64,000 bases of DNA from an uncultured Subdoligranulum sp. (GCA_900545545.1 UQZO01000001.1:434001-498000), one strand, 5' to 3'; shown: positions 1 to 9,520, numbered from the stretch's first letter. The notes: generated from the sequence alone by a model not told the origin. A program made the numbers and translations.

Positions 1-1
1 T

Positions 2-1720
2 ATGCTGGGCATCGACCGCCCGTTCCTGACGGAGCTTATCGATACCGTGATTGAGTCCAGCGAAGCCGGTTACCCCGAACTGCGTGAGCATGAATCCTAC
101 ATTAAAAAGGTGGTGGGCACTGAGGAAGAGCGCTTCGGCCGTACCATTGATGCGGGCCTGAACATCCTGAACAACATGATCGAAGAGCGTAAGGCTGCCG
201 GCGAGACGGTCTTGTCCGGCGCAGAGGTCTTCAAGCTCAACGATACCTTCGGATTCCCCCTTGATCTGACCAAGGAAATTGCCGCTGAGGCGGGCTTCAC
301 CGTGGATGAGGAAGCTTTCCACGCCGAGATGACCAAACAGCGTGAGCGAGCACGTGCCGAGCGTCTTGCCAAGGACATTTCCGGTTGGAGCGCAGACCTG
401 TTCGGCGAGCTGACTGCCGAGCCCACTCAGTTTGATGGCTACGAAACGCTGCGTGAGTCCGCTACGGTTCTCGCTCTTTCTGACGGTGAGGAACTGGCGG
501 ATGCCATCGCCACCGATGAGGCAGGCGAGTCCAAAGAGGGCGTTCTGGTGGTCCTGGACCGCACGCCGTTCTATGCCGAGATGGGCGGTCAGGTGGCCGA
601 CTACGGCTACATCACTTCCGGCGACGCCAAGCTGAAAGTTACCCAGGTGAAGAAGACGCCGAAGGGCTACTTTGTGCATACCTGTGAGCTGCTTGACGGC
701 ACGGTCAAGGTGGGCGATGAGGTTACCGCATCGGTGGATGAAGCGCGCCGTATGGCCATCTGCCGTAACCACACCGCGACGCACCTGCTGCAGAAGGCGC
801 TGCGTGAGGTTCTGGGAGAGCATGTTCACCAGGCGGGCAGCTATCAGGATGAAAAGGTTACCCACTTTGACTTTACCCATTTCAGCGCTGTGACGCCGGA
901 GGAACTGGCCGAAGTGGAGCATAAGGTCAACGAAAAGATCTTTGCCTCTCTGCCCGTTGTCATCCAGAACCTGCCCATCGAAGAAGCCAAGAAGATGGGC
1001 GCGATGGCGCTGTTTGGCGAGAAGTATGGCAGCGTGGTCCGCGTGGTTGATGCCGGCGGCTGGAGCACCGAGTTCTGCGGCGGTACCCATGTACAGAACA
1101 CGGCCCAGATTGGCTGCTTCAAGATCCTTAGCGAGTCCAGCGTCGCGGCCGGTATTCGCCGTATCGAAGCGACCACGGGCTTCGGCGTACTCCGTCTGCT
1201 GGATGAGCGCACCGAGACCCTGACCAAGACTGCCGCTGTGCTGAAGGCCAACAACCTGAAGGCTGTTGCCGCCCGTGCCGAGGCGATGACGGCGGAGCTG
1301 AAGGATACCAACAAGCAGCTGGACACCTTGAAGGCTGAGATGGCTGCTGCCAAGGTGGATGGTCTGTTCGAGAATGCTGCCGATATTGATGGCGTGCGTA
1401 TCATTTCTGCTTACCTGACCGGTACCGGTGCTGATACGCTCCGCGAAATGGTCGACAAGGTTCGCGACAAAGCCCCCAACGCGGTGACGGTGCTGGTTGG
1501 CAGCGATGGCAACAAGACGATGATGGCGGTTGGCGTTTCTGTCAATGCAAAGGCGCGTGGCCTCAAGGCTGGTGTCCTGGTCAAGAAGATTGCTGCTATT
1601 GCCGGCGGTAATGGCGGTGGCAAGCCTGACTTCGCCATGGCCGGTATCCGCGATCTCAGCAAGATTGATGAAGCGCTGAATGTTGTGCCGGAAATCGTCA
1701 AGGCTGAACTGAACCAGTAA
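2..1720 (+). CDS. alaS: Alanyl-tRNA synthetase, C-terminal part (5' end outside window)
   Basis: This enzyme charges tRNA-Ala with alanine in the cytoplasm. Only the last 572 residues are here; a full AlaRS is about 870 residues, so the ATG at base 2 is an internal methionine and the catalytic domain lies to the left of the window. The editing domain is present, with the HTATHLLQKAL zinc-site motif (about 775-807) and CGGTH (about 1077-1091). A coiled segment rich in Ala, Lys and Glu follows (1230-1370). The C-terminal DHHA1-like glycine-rich stretch GGNGGGKPDFAMAG is near 1606-1650. A HIT gene follows 47 bp downstream. The assignment is secure from these family motifs. Confidence 0.97.
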   Translation: MLGIDRPFLTELIDTVIESSEAGYPELREHESYIKKVVGTEEERFGRTIDAGLNILNNMIEERKAAGETVLSGAEVFKLNDTFGFPLDLTKEIAAEAGFTVDEEAFHAEMTKQRERARAERLAKDISGWSADLFGELTAEPTQFDGYETLRESATVLALSDGEELADAIATDEAGESKEGVLVVLDRTPFYAEMGGQVADYGYITSGDAKLKVTQVKKTPKGYFVHTCELLDGTVKVGDEVTASVDEARRMAICRNHTATHLLQKALREVLGEHVHQAGSYQDEKVTHFDFTHFSAVTPEELAEVEHKVNEKIFASLPVVIQNLPIEEAKKMGAMALFGEKYGSVVRVVDAGGWSTEFCGGTHVQNTAQIGCFKILSESSVAAGIRRIEATTGFGVLRLLDERTETLTKTAAVLKANNLKAVAARAEAMTAELKDTNKQLDTLKAEMAAAKVDGLFENAADIDGVRIISAYLTGTGADTLREMVDKVRDKAPNAVTVLVGSDGNKTMMAVGVSVNAKARGLKAGVLVKKIAAIAGGNGGGKPDFAMAGIRDLSKIDEALNVVPEIVKAELNQ

Positions 1721-1767
1721 GGTTTCCCACAAATTTTCTCTATACCAAAATAAAGGAGGGACAAGAG

Positions 1768-2112
1768 ATGGAAGATTGCCTGTTTTGTAAAATTGCAGCC
1801 GGGGAAATTCCTTCCAACAAACTGTACGAAGATGATACCCTGCTGGCGTTTTATGACATCGATCCGCAGGCTCCGGTGCATTTTCTCGTGATTCCCAAGA
1901 AGCACATTGCTTCGGCTGCGGCACTCACGGAAGATGATGCGGCACTTTTGGGCCATATTTACGCGGTGATCGCAGAACAGTGCCGCAAGCTCGGTGTTGC
2001 TGAAAACGGCTACCGTGTTGTCACCAATGTTGGCGAGGACGGCGGTCAAAGCGTCAAGCATCTGCATTTCCATGTGCTGGCAGGCCGCAGTCTGGCATGG
2101 CCTCCGGGCTGA
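1768..2112 (+). CDS. HIT family nucleotide hydrolase (HinT-like)
   Basis: This 114-residue protein has the length of a classic HinT purine nucleoside phosphoramidase. The catalytic histidine triad HLHFH is visible at residues 98-102 (His98, His100, His102). The N-terminal CLFCKIAAGEIP is typical of bacterial HIT proteins, its two Cys often binding zinc. The start ATG follows a clear AGGAGGG ribosome site. Proteins of this family hydrolyse AMP-linked phosphoramidates or aminoacyl adenylates; the natural substrate in Clostridia is uncertain. The position directly behind alaS fits a link to aminoacyl-AMP clearance, but that is inference. Confidence 0.93.
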   Translation: MEDCLFCKIAAGEIPSNKLYEDDTLLAFYDIDPQAPVHFLVIPKKHIASAAALTEDDAALLGHIYAVIAEQCRKLGVAENGYRVVTNVGEDGGQSVKHLHFHVLAGRSLAWPPG

Positions 2113-2160
2113 TGCCCGCGCCTTTTGTCCCATTTTTCAACGTAGAAAGAGGTTCCAATC

Positions 2161-2700
2161 ATGGCAGATACCTATACACTTCACATCGCCGGGCTCACGC
2201 GTGAGCTGCCCATCTGTAAAGTCAATGACCATATGGACATTGCTGCCTTCATTATGTTCAGCGATGTGGAACTGACGGAGGCTTGCGCGGCGGCGCTGCT
2301 GAAAAAAGCGCCGGAGTTTGACGTGATCCTGACCGCAGAGGCCAAGGGCATTCCGCTGGCCTATGAAATGGCACGGCAGAGCGGCAAGTACTGGATTCCT
2401 GCCCGCAAAGGCCCGAAACTTTATATGCGCAACCCTGTTGTGATTGAGGATGAGTCCATCACAACGGCGGGCAAGCAGGTTCTGGTTATCGACCAGAAGG
2501 ATATTGAGTACATGAACGGCAAGCGCATCCTGATTGTGGATGATGTCATTTCGACAGGTGGCTCGCTGCATGCACTCGAAACGCTGGCCTCCAAGAGCAC
2601 CGGTAAGGTTGTGGGCTGCTGCGCTGCGCTCGCCGAAGGCGACGCTGCCAAGCGCACCGATATCTTCTTCCTGGAGCCGCTGCCGCTGTTTATCCATTAA
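2161..2700 (+). CDS. Phosphoribosyltransferase, adenine phosphoribosyltransferase-like
   Basis: This 179-residue protein carries the type I phosphoribosyltransferase PRPP-binding loop RILIVDDVISTGGSL around residues 122-136, with the paired Asp and the STGG turn. The length and the preceding hydrophobic strand ILTAEAKGIPLAYEMAR resemble adenine and xanthine phosphoribosyltransferases, which salvage free bases to nucleotides using PRPP. Exact base specificity cannot be read from the sequence. A GAAAGAGG ribosome site precedes the ATG. The gene ends 3 bp before comEC, so the two are probably co-transcribed. Confidence 0.85.
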   Translation: MADTYTLHIAGLTRELPICKVNDHMDIAAFIMFSDVELTEACAAALLKKAPEFDVILTAEAKGIPLAYEMARQSGKYWIPARKGPKLYMRNPVVIEDESITTAGKQVLVIDQKDIEYMNGKRILIVDDVISTGGSLHALETLASKSTGKVVGCCAALAEGDAAKRTDIFFLEPLPLFIH

Positions 2701-2703
2701 CCA

Positions 2704-4788
2704 ATGAAACGCAAACTTGCTTGGTTTGGCCTTGCCTTTGCCTTGGCTGAGTTGTTTGCGGCTATGATGCCGCCGCTGGTTCTTGTGCCTGCGGCGGCAC
2801 TTTTTGGTTTGCTGCTCTTTCTGTATTGGCGGGGCGAGATTCGAATTCCGCTTCTGGGGGCGGTGCTGGGGCTTCTCTTTTTCGCGGCATACAGTCTGGT
2901 GATCGTCTTTCCTGTACAAAAGCTGGCAGGGCAAACGGTACAGTGCACGGTGGAAGTGGACACCGATGTACAGGCGGCCTATCAGGAAGGATATCTGCGC
3001 GGTACCCTTCGGGTGGTTGCATGCAACGGAAAGAAAACAGACTTTCTGGTGGTCTGTGATTCCTTTCCCGGTACAAAACCGGGAGAATGCTTCTCGGCTG
3101 AATGGAACCTGATGCCCCTGGAAGAGGACGCGTATCGCATGTCATATCAAAGCCAGGGTGTGTATCTTCGGGCAGAGTATCAGGGCGGGTATAGCGCGCA
3201 ACCTGACAGTAACGCTTTTCGCTTCAGACTGTATGAGGTCCGCCAAAATCTGGTTCGCATTTTCCAACGGTGGATGCCGGAAGAAGAAAGCGAATTAGAG
3301 GTCGCTATGCTGCTGGGAGAAAAAGACGGACTGCGTGATTCTATTCAGGACGCCTTTCGTACGGCAGGTGTTTCTCATCTGCTTGCAGTATCCGGCCTGC
3401 ATGTGACGCTCTTATGCGGAATGTTTTCTTTCGGACGCAAACGCCGTTTTCTGCGCCCACTGATTTTGCTGCGTGGCGTGCTGGTGGTCTTTTATATGTT
3501 CCTGACGGGACTTCCGGTTTCTGTACTGCGTGCGGGCACGGTGTATTTGATTGCCCTGGCGGGAAGCTTTTTCTGGCAACCGGTGGATTTGTTGACGTCC
3601 ACCGGAGCGGCCGCCGTTCTGTTGGGAATACAAAATGCGTATGCGCCCTGTGACCTGGGATTTCAGCTGTCATTCTGCGCGGTTGTTGGTGTACAAGGTG
3701 CGGGGGCGCTGGTCCACTGGGAAAAAGAGAAGATTCCGGCTAAAGAATCGGAGGGTGTAAAGGCAAAGGCTTTTACACTGTTTTGGTGGGGCGCCGAATC
3801 GGTTCAGGTGGCATTTTTTGCAAGTATTGCAACTTTACCGGTTCTTCTTGCGCGCGGTATGACGACCAGCGGCGTCAGCGTGGTGACAAACCTGCTGGTG
3901 GTATGGATGCTCCAACCGGCATTGCAGTTCGGCGTGGCAATGCTTGCACTGTCCGCATTGCCGATGCTCACGCCAGTCCTGCATATGGTGGCCCTTCTTT
4001 TGACAGTATGGCTGCGCCTGATGATTGCCATCGTTACTTGGTGCGCCGGGCTGCCGATGGCGCGGGTGGATTTGCCGGTGCGATATACTCTGCTGGTGCT
4101 GTGTGTTATGGCGGTTTTGGCACTGTTTTTCTGGCGGTTACAAAAGCTTGTGTGGTATCTGCCTGCTGCTGCGGTCTGCACCGTTATGGCAGTTGTGTTG
4201 GGAGCCTGGGCGCAGCGGGATGTTGTGCGGGTGTCCATGGTGGGGGCGGTAAACAACCCAAGCACCGTGTGCATTCAAAATGGCCGGGCGATTGTACTCT
4301 TCCGTGGCGGACAAAGTAACTGGTCGGCTGTACAAACGTATCTGGAAGAACATGCATTGCCGGAAATCACGATGCTGGTTGATTTGCGTCAGAATCCATC
4401 GGAGCTGGATTTTGGCGAAGTGGCTGTTGTGAAGGCGGAGGACTGCGCCGCTTACAGTTCCAGCCCGGTGCTTGACGATCTGGTGCTTGACCTGTATCAT
4501 AATGGAAGCGGAAACCTGGCCGTTATCGGTGTGGGGGATCGTCACATTGCGGTTATGGCAGGGAATATCGAGTTATCCCACCCGATTGCAGTGGATGTAC
4601 TTTGCGCAGCAGGGGCATTGTCGGAGTCTGTTCAGGCAGATACAATTCTGACCTGCACGGCGGTACCTGCATGGCAAGGAAAGACGCAAGGGGAAACAAT
4701 ATTGTTTGGAGCAGAAGAACCGGTAATCACAATTCGGCCGGATATTTCCATGATTTTTGAGGAGGTGAAGCCGCTTGCTCTACAGTGA
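2704..4788 (+). CDS. comEC: ComEC/Rec2-family membrane protein with degenerate C-terminal domain
   Basis: The 694-residue protein begins with two or three hydrophobic segments and then a soluble N-terminal domain (about residues 75-170). The Competence-type polytopic domain follows from about residue 215 (AFRTAGVSHLLAVSGLHVTLL, with the family's SGLH motif) to about 500. ComEC forms the inner-membrane channel for single-stranded DNA uptake. The last 190 residues sit where other ComEC proteins carry a metallo-beta-lactamase-like nuclease domain, but I see no HxHxDH metal motif; the equivalent position reads VDLRQNPSELDF. The gene overlaps holA by 14 bp, the usual comEC-holA order in Firmicutes. 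Confidence 0.88.
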   Translation: MKRKLAWFGLAFALAELFAAMMPPLVLVPAAALFGLLLFLYWRGEIRIPLLGAVLGLLFFAAYSLVIVFPVQKLAGQTVQCTVEVDTDVQAAYQEGYLRGTLRVVACNGKKTDFLVVCDSFPGTKPGECFSAEWNLMPLEEDAYRMSYQSQGVYLRAEYQGGYSAQPDSNAFRFRLYEVRQNLVRIFQRWMPEEESELEVAMLLGEKDGLRDSIQDAFRTAGVSHLLAVSGLHVTLLCGMFSFGRKRRFLRPLILLRGVLVVFYMFLTGLPVSVLRAGTVYLIALAGSFFWQPVDLLTSTGAAAVLLGIQNAYAPCDLGFQLSFCAVVGVQGAGALVHWEKEKIPAKESEGVKAKAFTLFWWGAESVQVAFFASIATLPVLLARGMTTSGVSVVTNLLVVWMLQPALQFGVAMLALSALPMLTPVLHMVALLLTVWLRLMIAIVTWCAGLPMARVDLPVRYTLLVLCVMAVLALFFWRLQKLVWYLPAAAVCTVMAVVLGAWAQRDVVRVSMVGAVNNPSTVCIQNGRAIVLFRGGQSNWSAVQTYLEEHALPEITMLVDLRQNPSELDFGEVAVVKAEDCAAYSSSPVLDDLVLDLYHNGSGNLAVIGVGDRHIAVMAGNIELSHPIAVDVLCAAGALSESVQADTILTCTAVPAWQGKTQGETILFGAEEPVITIRPDISMIFEEVKPLALQ

Positions 4789-5809
4789 AAAAGAACTGAA
4801 AAAACGACTGCAGGCCGGGTGCGCGCTCTATTACTTTTATGCCTCCGACGAAGCGTTGGTCCGTTCGGCAGCGGGGAAGGCGTTGCAAGCCTTGAACCAG
4901 GAAGATCCAGAAACAACGGTTCTGGATGGACCTACCCCTTCGGTGGAAGAAATCGTTCTGGCCGCAGGTACCATTTCTTTCTTTGGCGGAAAACGTCTGG
5001 TCCTGGTGCCTTTGCTCCGTCCGTCTACCTACTCGGACAAGGACCTTCAGGAATTGTGCGATACACTGGCCGACACGGAAAATGCCATTTTCGTGATGAC
5101 CAGTGTGATGGAAGAAAAATTCGGAAAACTGCGTCCCGGAAAGCGCGAACAGAAGTTGATCGCTGCCTGTGAGAAGATCGGGTATTGTGTGCAGATCAAC
5201 AAGCCGGGGCGTGCAGAGCTGCAGGCGTTGGCGCGCAGTTGGGTGGAGGAGGCCGGTGCCGCTTTTTCGTCAGGTGCAGAGGCAGAGCTTTTGGAACGCT
5301 GCGGTGAGGACCAGTTCCTTCTGCAAAATGAGGTAGCCAAATTGGCGGCACTCGCCAATTACGGTACCATTACCCGGGAAATGGTACAGCAGCTGGGCAC
5401 CGTGACACTGGATGCAGATACCTTTGAGATGGTGGAACTTGTGGTATCCGGCCGTACGGACCAGGCACAAAAGCGTTTGAAAACGCTGCTGGAACTGCAG
5501 AATGACCCCATTATGATTACTGGTGCCCTGATTGGCAATTACATTGATTTGTATCGTGTAATGCAGGGAAAACGCAGCCGCCGTGGTCTGGCGGATGTGG
5601 CAAAGGATTTTGGGTACGGCGGCAAGTGGAGTTATCGTTTGGGTAAGACGGAAAAGACGGCCTCCCGATTTAAGCGGCATCAGCTGGAACAATGTCTTGC
5701 TATTCTGCAAAAATTGGATCTGGACTTGAAAAGCAGCAAATTGGATGCAGACTTGTTGATGCAGAAAGCGCTGTGCGAGTTGGCGCTGGCGGGGAGGTCT
5801 GCATGCTGA
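4775..5809 (+). CDS. holA: DNA polymerase III delta subunit
   Basis: HolA opens the sliding clamp as part of the clamp-loader complex. The 344-residue length matches the family. Near the N-terminus is the typical YYFYASDEALVRSAAGKAL segment, where family members read LYGxExxL, followed by an ISFFGGKRLVLV strand. I chose the TTG at 4775 because GGAGGTG lies 7 bp upstream at 4761-4767; no ATG near it has a comparable site. The gene starts inside comEC and its stop overlaps the start of rnmV in ATGCTGA, implying translational coupling of all three genes. Confidence 0.9.
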   Translation: MLYSEKELKKRLQAGCALYYFYASDEALVRSAAGKALQALNQEDPETTVLDGPTPSVEEIVLAAGTISFFGGKRLVLVPLLRPSTYSDKDLQELCDTLADTENAIFVMTSVMEEKFGKLRPGKREQKLIAACEKIGYCVQINKPGRAELQALARSWVEEAGAAFSSGAEAELLERCGEDQFLLQNEVAKLAALANYGTITREMVQQLGTVTLDADTFEMVELVVSGRTDQAQKRLKTLLELQNDPIMITGALIGNYIDLYRVMQGKRSRRGLADVAKDFGYGGKWSYRLGKTEKTASRFKRHQLEQCLAILQKLDLDLKSSKLDADLLMQKALCELALAGRSAC

Positions 5810-6405
5810 AAGTGCAACAGGCTTTGCTGGTGGAAGGAAAATATGACGCCGCCCGGCTGAGCAATCTGGTGGAGGGGACCATCCTGACAACCGATGGTTT
5901 CCGGGTCATGAAAGATCGGGCTTTGCAGGAACTTCTCAAACAATTGGCAAAGAAGCAAGGTTTGATTATTTTAACGGATTCCGATGCGGCGGGGTTCAAG
6001 ATCCGGCATTTTGTTACAGGATTGGTTGGGGCAGCGCATGTGCTGCAGGCGTATGTGCCGGCCATTCCCGGAAAGGAAGCACGAAAGGAGATTCCCGGCA
6101 AGGAAGGTCTCCTTGGCGTGGAAGGCGTTCCGGATGTTTTGATTTTGCAGGCGTTGCAAGATGCACTGAAGTCTGCGCCCGCAACAGAAGGAATGCATCA
6201 AAAAGACGAACAGCCGATTACTTATACGGATTTGTACGAATGGGGTATTTCGGGCACGGCCAACAGTGCGGAACGCCGCCTTTGCCTGCTCCGGCAGTTG
6301 GGCTTGCCGCCGCGTCTGAGCAAAAAAGAACTGTTACAGGTGCTTTCGACTTTGTATACGCGGGATGCGCTGGCTCTTCAGTTGGAAATGCTTCCTGAAA
6401 AATGA
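5803..6405 (+). CDS. rnmV: Ribonuclease M5 (Toprim-domain 5S rRNA maturase)
   Basis: RNase M5 trims the 5S rRNA precursor. The 200-residue protein opens with the Toprim glutamate motif LLVEGKYDAARL and has the acidic ILTDSDAAGFKIR motif near residue 60, the pattern of RnmV. The ATG at 5803 is preceded by GGGGAGG and overlaps the holA stop codon; a longer upstream frame reads through holA and has no ribosome site. B. subtilis places rnmV beside ksgA, which is not seen here. A strong bidirectional terminator follows. Confidence 0.88.
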   Translation: MLKVQQALLVEGKYDAARLSNLVEGTILTTDGFRVMKDRALQELLKQLAKKQGLIILTDSDAAGFKIRHFVTGLVGAAHVLQAYVPAIPGKEARKEIPGKEGLLGVEGVPDVLILQALQDALKSAPATEGMHQKDEQPITYTDLYEWGISGTANSAERRLCLLRQLGLPPRLSKKELLQVLSTLYTRDALALQLEMLPEK

Positions 6406-6410
6406 GATTA

Positions 6411-6453
6411 AAAAAAGAGACTTGCTTCATGGTACGAAGCAAGTCTCTTTTTG
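6411..6453. terminator. Bidirectional Rho-independent terminator
   Basis: A stem of about 15 bp (AGAGACTTGCTTC pairing with GAAGCAAGTCTCT) is flanked by an A-run on the left and a T-run on the right. It serves the convergent rnmV operon (+) and the RluA-type gene (-). Confidence 0.9.
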
Positions 6454-6466
6454 CAATTTGCAATGG

Positions 6467-7375
6467 TTACTGTAAAGTTCCGTCGGTCAGCTGGCGGCAA
6501 TACCAGGGCTTTTCGGCATGGAATACCCGCCCGGCTAGATGTACAAACTGTTCATCGTCAATCTGTGCCGGAAAGCGTAACTCCCAGGCACACAGAGCCT
6601 GATATTTGAAATGCAGTTCGCGATTGGCAGCGTTGTTGCCGTATTTGGAATCACCCAGAATCGGGCAGCCGATATGCGCCAGATGAGCCCGGATCTGGTG
6701 TGTGCGTCCCGTGACAAGCTCCACTTCCAGCAGTGCCAAGCGGCCGCTGACAGCCAGTGTCTCATAGCCGGTAATAACCTCTTTGGCTCCGCCTGCCGGT
6801 GAATTCACGATTTTTACGATGCCGCGGTCGGCATCTTTCAGAAGATAGTCGTGCATCAGTGCCGCAGGCGGCTGGGGGCGGCCGAAGGTCACACAAAGGT
6901 AGCGCTTTTCAATGGAACGTGCCTTGATGGCACTGGTCAAAAACTGTTCTGCACGGCTGTTTTTGGCCAGCAGGATCAGGCCGCTGGTGCCGGTGTCCAG
7001 CCGATGGCACAGAACGGCGTGGGGGGCTTTCCCTTCGGAAGCCAGCTTTGCCTGTACACGTTTGAGCAGCGTATCGGCAGAGGGGCCGTCCACCTCGATG
7101 CCGGCAGGTTTGTTGGCTACAACCATATCATCGTCTTCGTAGACAAATACGGCAAGAGGAAGGGGCCGATTTTCCAGCTGGTCATCACGCAGGAACAGGC
7201 GGATGATATCGCCGTTTTGCACTCGGGTAGAAAGCGGCTGTTTTTTGCCGTTGAGTTTGATCTTGTTCTCCCGCAGCGCTTTGTTCAGGCGGCTCAGATT
7301 CAGGGCGGGGAACTGTTCCATCAGGTATTTGTCCAGCCGTACAGGCAGCAGGCTTTTTACATGCAATTCTTTCAT
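6467..7375 (-). CDS. RluA-family RNA pseudouridine synthase
   Basis: This family converts uridine to pseudouridine in rRNA or tRNA. The 302-residue protein has an N-terminal S4 RNA-binding segment (about residues 10-60: RLDKYLMEQFPALNLSRLNK) followed by the catalytic motif HRLDTGTSGLILLAKN, whose Asp is the nucleophile. RTHQIRAHLAHIGCPILGD near residue 225 is also diagnostic. I start it at the ATG at 7375, which overlaps the preceding gene's stop in ATGA and has AGGAG 11 bp upstream. It is probably RluC- or RluD-like; the target uridine cannot be told. Confidence 0.92.
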   Translation of the reverse strand: MKELHVKSLLPVRLDKYLMEQFPALNLSRLNKALRENKIKLNGKKQPLSTRVQNGDIIRLFLRDDQLENRPLPLAVFVYEDDDMVVANKPAGIEVDGPSADTLLKRVQAKLASEGKAPHAVLCHRLDTGTSGLILLAKNSRAEQFLTSAIKARSIEKRYLCVTFGRPQPPAALMHDYLLKDADRGIVKIVNSPAGGAKEVITGYETLAVSGRLALLEVELVTGRTHQIRAHLAHIGCPILGDSKYGNNAANRELHFKYQALCAWELRFPAQIDDEQFVHLAGRVFHAEKPWYCRQLTDGTLQ

Positions 7376-9324
7376 TTTGTTGTCAACTCCTGATCCCACA
7401 GTATGGTGGCGTCTTCAATATCCAGGGTGACAATCAGCCAGCCCGGGTCGCTGTCATCCACCGACAGGATGGGATAGTCTTTTCCGTTTGCACACAAGAA
7501 CGTGGCTTCTGTCAATTTGCTGCGCGCAAAGGGGGAATCCGCAAAGCAGACGGTTTGCTTGGTGGAATCCAGAACACCGCGGTTCCACAAGGCGTCTGTA
7601 TAATCGGCCAGGCGAAGGGGATACTGGTCGCCATATCGTATACATAAGGCGTCAAAGGTTTGCTCCTGTAATCCGGGCGCGATTACATACCAGTTAGAAG
7701 TTCCATCCTTGCTGGTGATATGACCGCACCAGGCTTTGTCTTTGACCGGTTCGACTGCCTGCAAAAACGATCCTTCATCCTGAAATAGATACAGGGTATC
7801 CTCGCGCAACTGTCCGTCGGCAAGTTCTTGCAAAATGGCCTGACGCTCAGTTTCCAAAGCGTTGGCGTCATAGCGGGCGGCAAAAGGATCGTTGGTCGTC
7901 ATGCCGTTATCGGCAGCCAGCAAGGCGAGGTGAAGTGCGTCATCCTGCAAACCCTGCACGGATTCTATGTGGTCGTACCGCTCGGAAGCCGTCTGCCAGA
8001 AATCGCTTTGCAAGGCGGTGGGATAAGCCTGCGTCTGGTTTGCAGAAAGCATATCCAGATGGCGCTGCCAAAGCCCGGGGCTGACATCCCAGATCTGAAC
8101 GGCCACCAGCAGCGTGATCCAACAGGTGGCTTTTGGCAAACGGCACAATCCGGCGAAAGCGGCCAATACGAGCAGATCATATACGGGCCAGAACAACCGC
8201 CCGCCGGAACGAAATACCGAACATAACTGAATAAGCTGACCCGGCAGGGGAATGGTAACCAACGTGGCACCGTTGGCGGTAATGACATTACTGATGGCGA
8301 AAAGGGTAAGAATTACACTGACGATCCCCAAGGCCCAATGGCGGCGCAGACATTGCCGGGCACGCGGTAATGCAAGGAAAAAAACGATGGGCAGCGCGAT
8401 CAGGACACCGAGCCCCAGATAGGCGAAAGCGTCGTAGTTGCCGTTGATTTGGTTCTGCGCGGGGAGAATACGGCTGTACAGTGTTCCGTTCACGCCAACG
8501 GGATTCCATAGTGCATTGAGGTTCATGGAAAAATAGCCGTATAAAGCTTGTCCGCCGCTGGTAGCCGTACCGTAGAAAAAGCCGAGAAGCCACCCCAGGC
8601 CGAGGGTGCAAACAAGATCCGAAACAAGATACAAGGCAGGGCCTTTCCACTGGTGCTTCTGGATTCCGTATTCCAGCAAAAGGGCCAGCGTAATGGCATA
8701 TGTCATCGGCAAAAAATAGGGGTGAATTCCGATGGCGAGAATATTGATCAAAAAAAGCGCTTTGGGACGGTACCGTCCCTCCCGACGCAAAGTGAAGTAA
8801 AAATACAATGCGGCCAGAACCAGCCACTGCGCGCCTAACGAAGAGTGGCGAAAGGCTCGTTCATAGAGGATGGGGCTGGATACAAACAATAGACTGCCCA
8901 GCAAGGAGGACAGAGGACCGGAAGCAAAAAGACTGCAAAGCAACGCTCCGAAACCGCCTTGCAATGCAAAACATATGAGGGTAAACCAACCAAAATATTG
9001 GAAGGTGCCGCCCAGCCAGTTGGCCAAGGGACGAAGCAGCGCAGCCACTAAAGGAATGGAATCGGTATAAGCAATGCTGATTCCTTGTGGCGTGTTAATG
9101 GACTGGGTGATGCAAAGGGGGAACGACAGTGCGCTTTGACGGTAGAAGAGCCAACCTGCATAATGCTGCTGGATATCCTTTTCCAGAAAACCGCCGCGGC
9201 AAAACGCATCGTTGGTGACATCCAGGGGGGAAAACCCATAAATCAACAAAAAGGCTATAATGCCCAATATGGCTCCACACCCAAACAGGAGCAGCTTTTG
9301 TTTCTCTGTTTTTGGCATATGCAT
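7372..9324 (-). CDS. Large integral membrane protein, glycosyltransferase-like (DUF6311-type)
   Basis: The 650-residue protein has about ten hydrophobic helices between residues 10 and 420 and a soluble C-terminal third. Early loops contain FLEKDIQQHYAGWLFYRQS, with acidic residues placed as in membrane glycosyltransferases of the GT-C fold, and IAYTDSIPLVA. The overall pattern resembles proteins annotated as DUF6311, whose function is not established. The ATG at 9324 or the one two codons later (9318) could be the start. The stop overlaps the RluA-type gene by 4 bp, an odd pairing of a surface-type protein with an RNA-modification enzyme. Confidence 0.75.
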   Translation of the reverse strand: MHMPKTEKQKLLLFGCGAILGIIAFLLIYGFSPLDVTNDAFCRGGFLEKDIQQHYAGWLFYRQSALSFPLCITQSINTPQGISIAYTDSIPLVAALLRPLANWLGGTFQYFGWFTLICFALQGGFGALLCSLFASGPLSSLLGSLLFVSSPILYERAFRHSSLGAQWLVLAALYFYFTLRREGRYRPKALFLINILAIGIHPYFLPMTYAITLALLLEYGIQKHQWKGPALYLVSDLVCTLGLGWLLGFFYGTATSGGQALYGYFSMNLNALWNPVGVNGTLYSRILPAQNQINGNYDAFAYLGLGVLIALPIVFFLALPRARQCLRRHWALGIVSVILTLFAISNVITANGATLVTIPLPGQLIQLCSVFRSGGRLFWPVYDLLVLAAFAGLCRLPKATCWITLLVAVQIWDVSPGLWQRHLDMLSANQTQAYPTALQSDFWQTASERYDHIESVQGLQDDALHLALLAADNGMTTNDPFAARYDANALETERQAILQELADGQLREDTLYLFQDEGSFLQAVEPVKDKAWCGHITSKDGTSNWYVIAPGLQEQTFDALCIRYGDQYPLRLADYTDALWNRGVLDSTKQTVCFADSPFARSKLTEATFLCANGKDYPILSVDDSDPGWLIVTLDIEDATILWDQELTTK

Positions 9325-9431
9325 AGTGATTCAATCCCACTTATAAAATATGTATCAGTATACCATACCCGGGGTGTTTCTTCAATGTAGATTGACATTT
9401 TGCTGCGCCTGCGGTAAAATACATACAATGT

Positions 9432-9515
9432 GCCGCCGTGGCGGAACTGGCAGACGCAAGGGACTTAAAATCCCTCGGTAGCGATACCGTACCGGTTCGA
9501 TCCCGGTCGGCGGCA
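9432..9515 (+). tRNA. tRNA-Leu (UAA)
   Basis: The acceptor arms GCCGCCG and CGGCGGC pair fully. The anticodon stem AGGGA/TCCCT closes a loop CTTAAAA with anticodon TAA. A long variable arm typical of tRNA-Leu is present. The discriminator is A and no CCA is encoded, unlike the other six tRNAs in the window. A terminator follows directly. Confidence 0.96.
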
Positions 9516-9520
9516 CTGAA

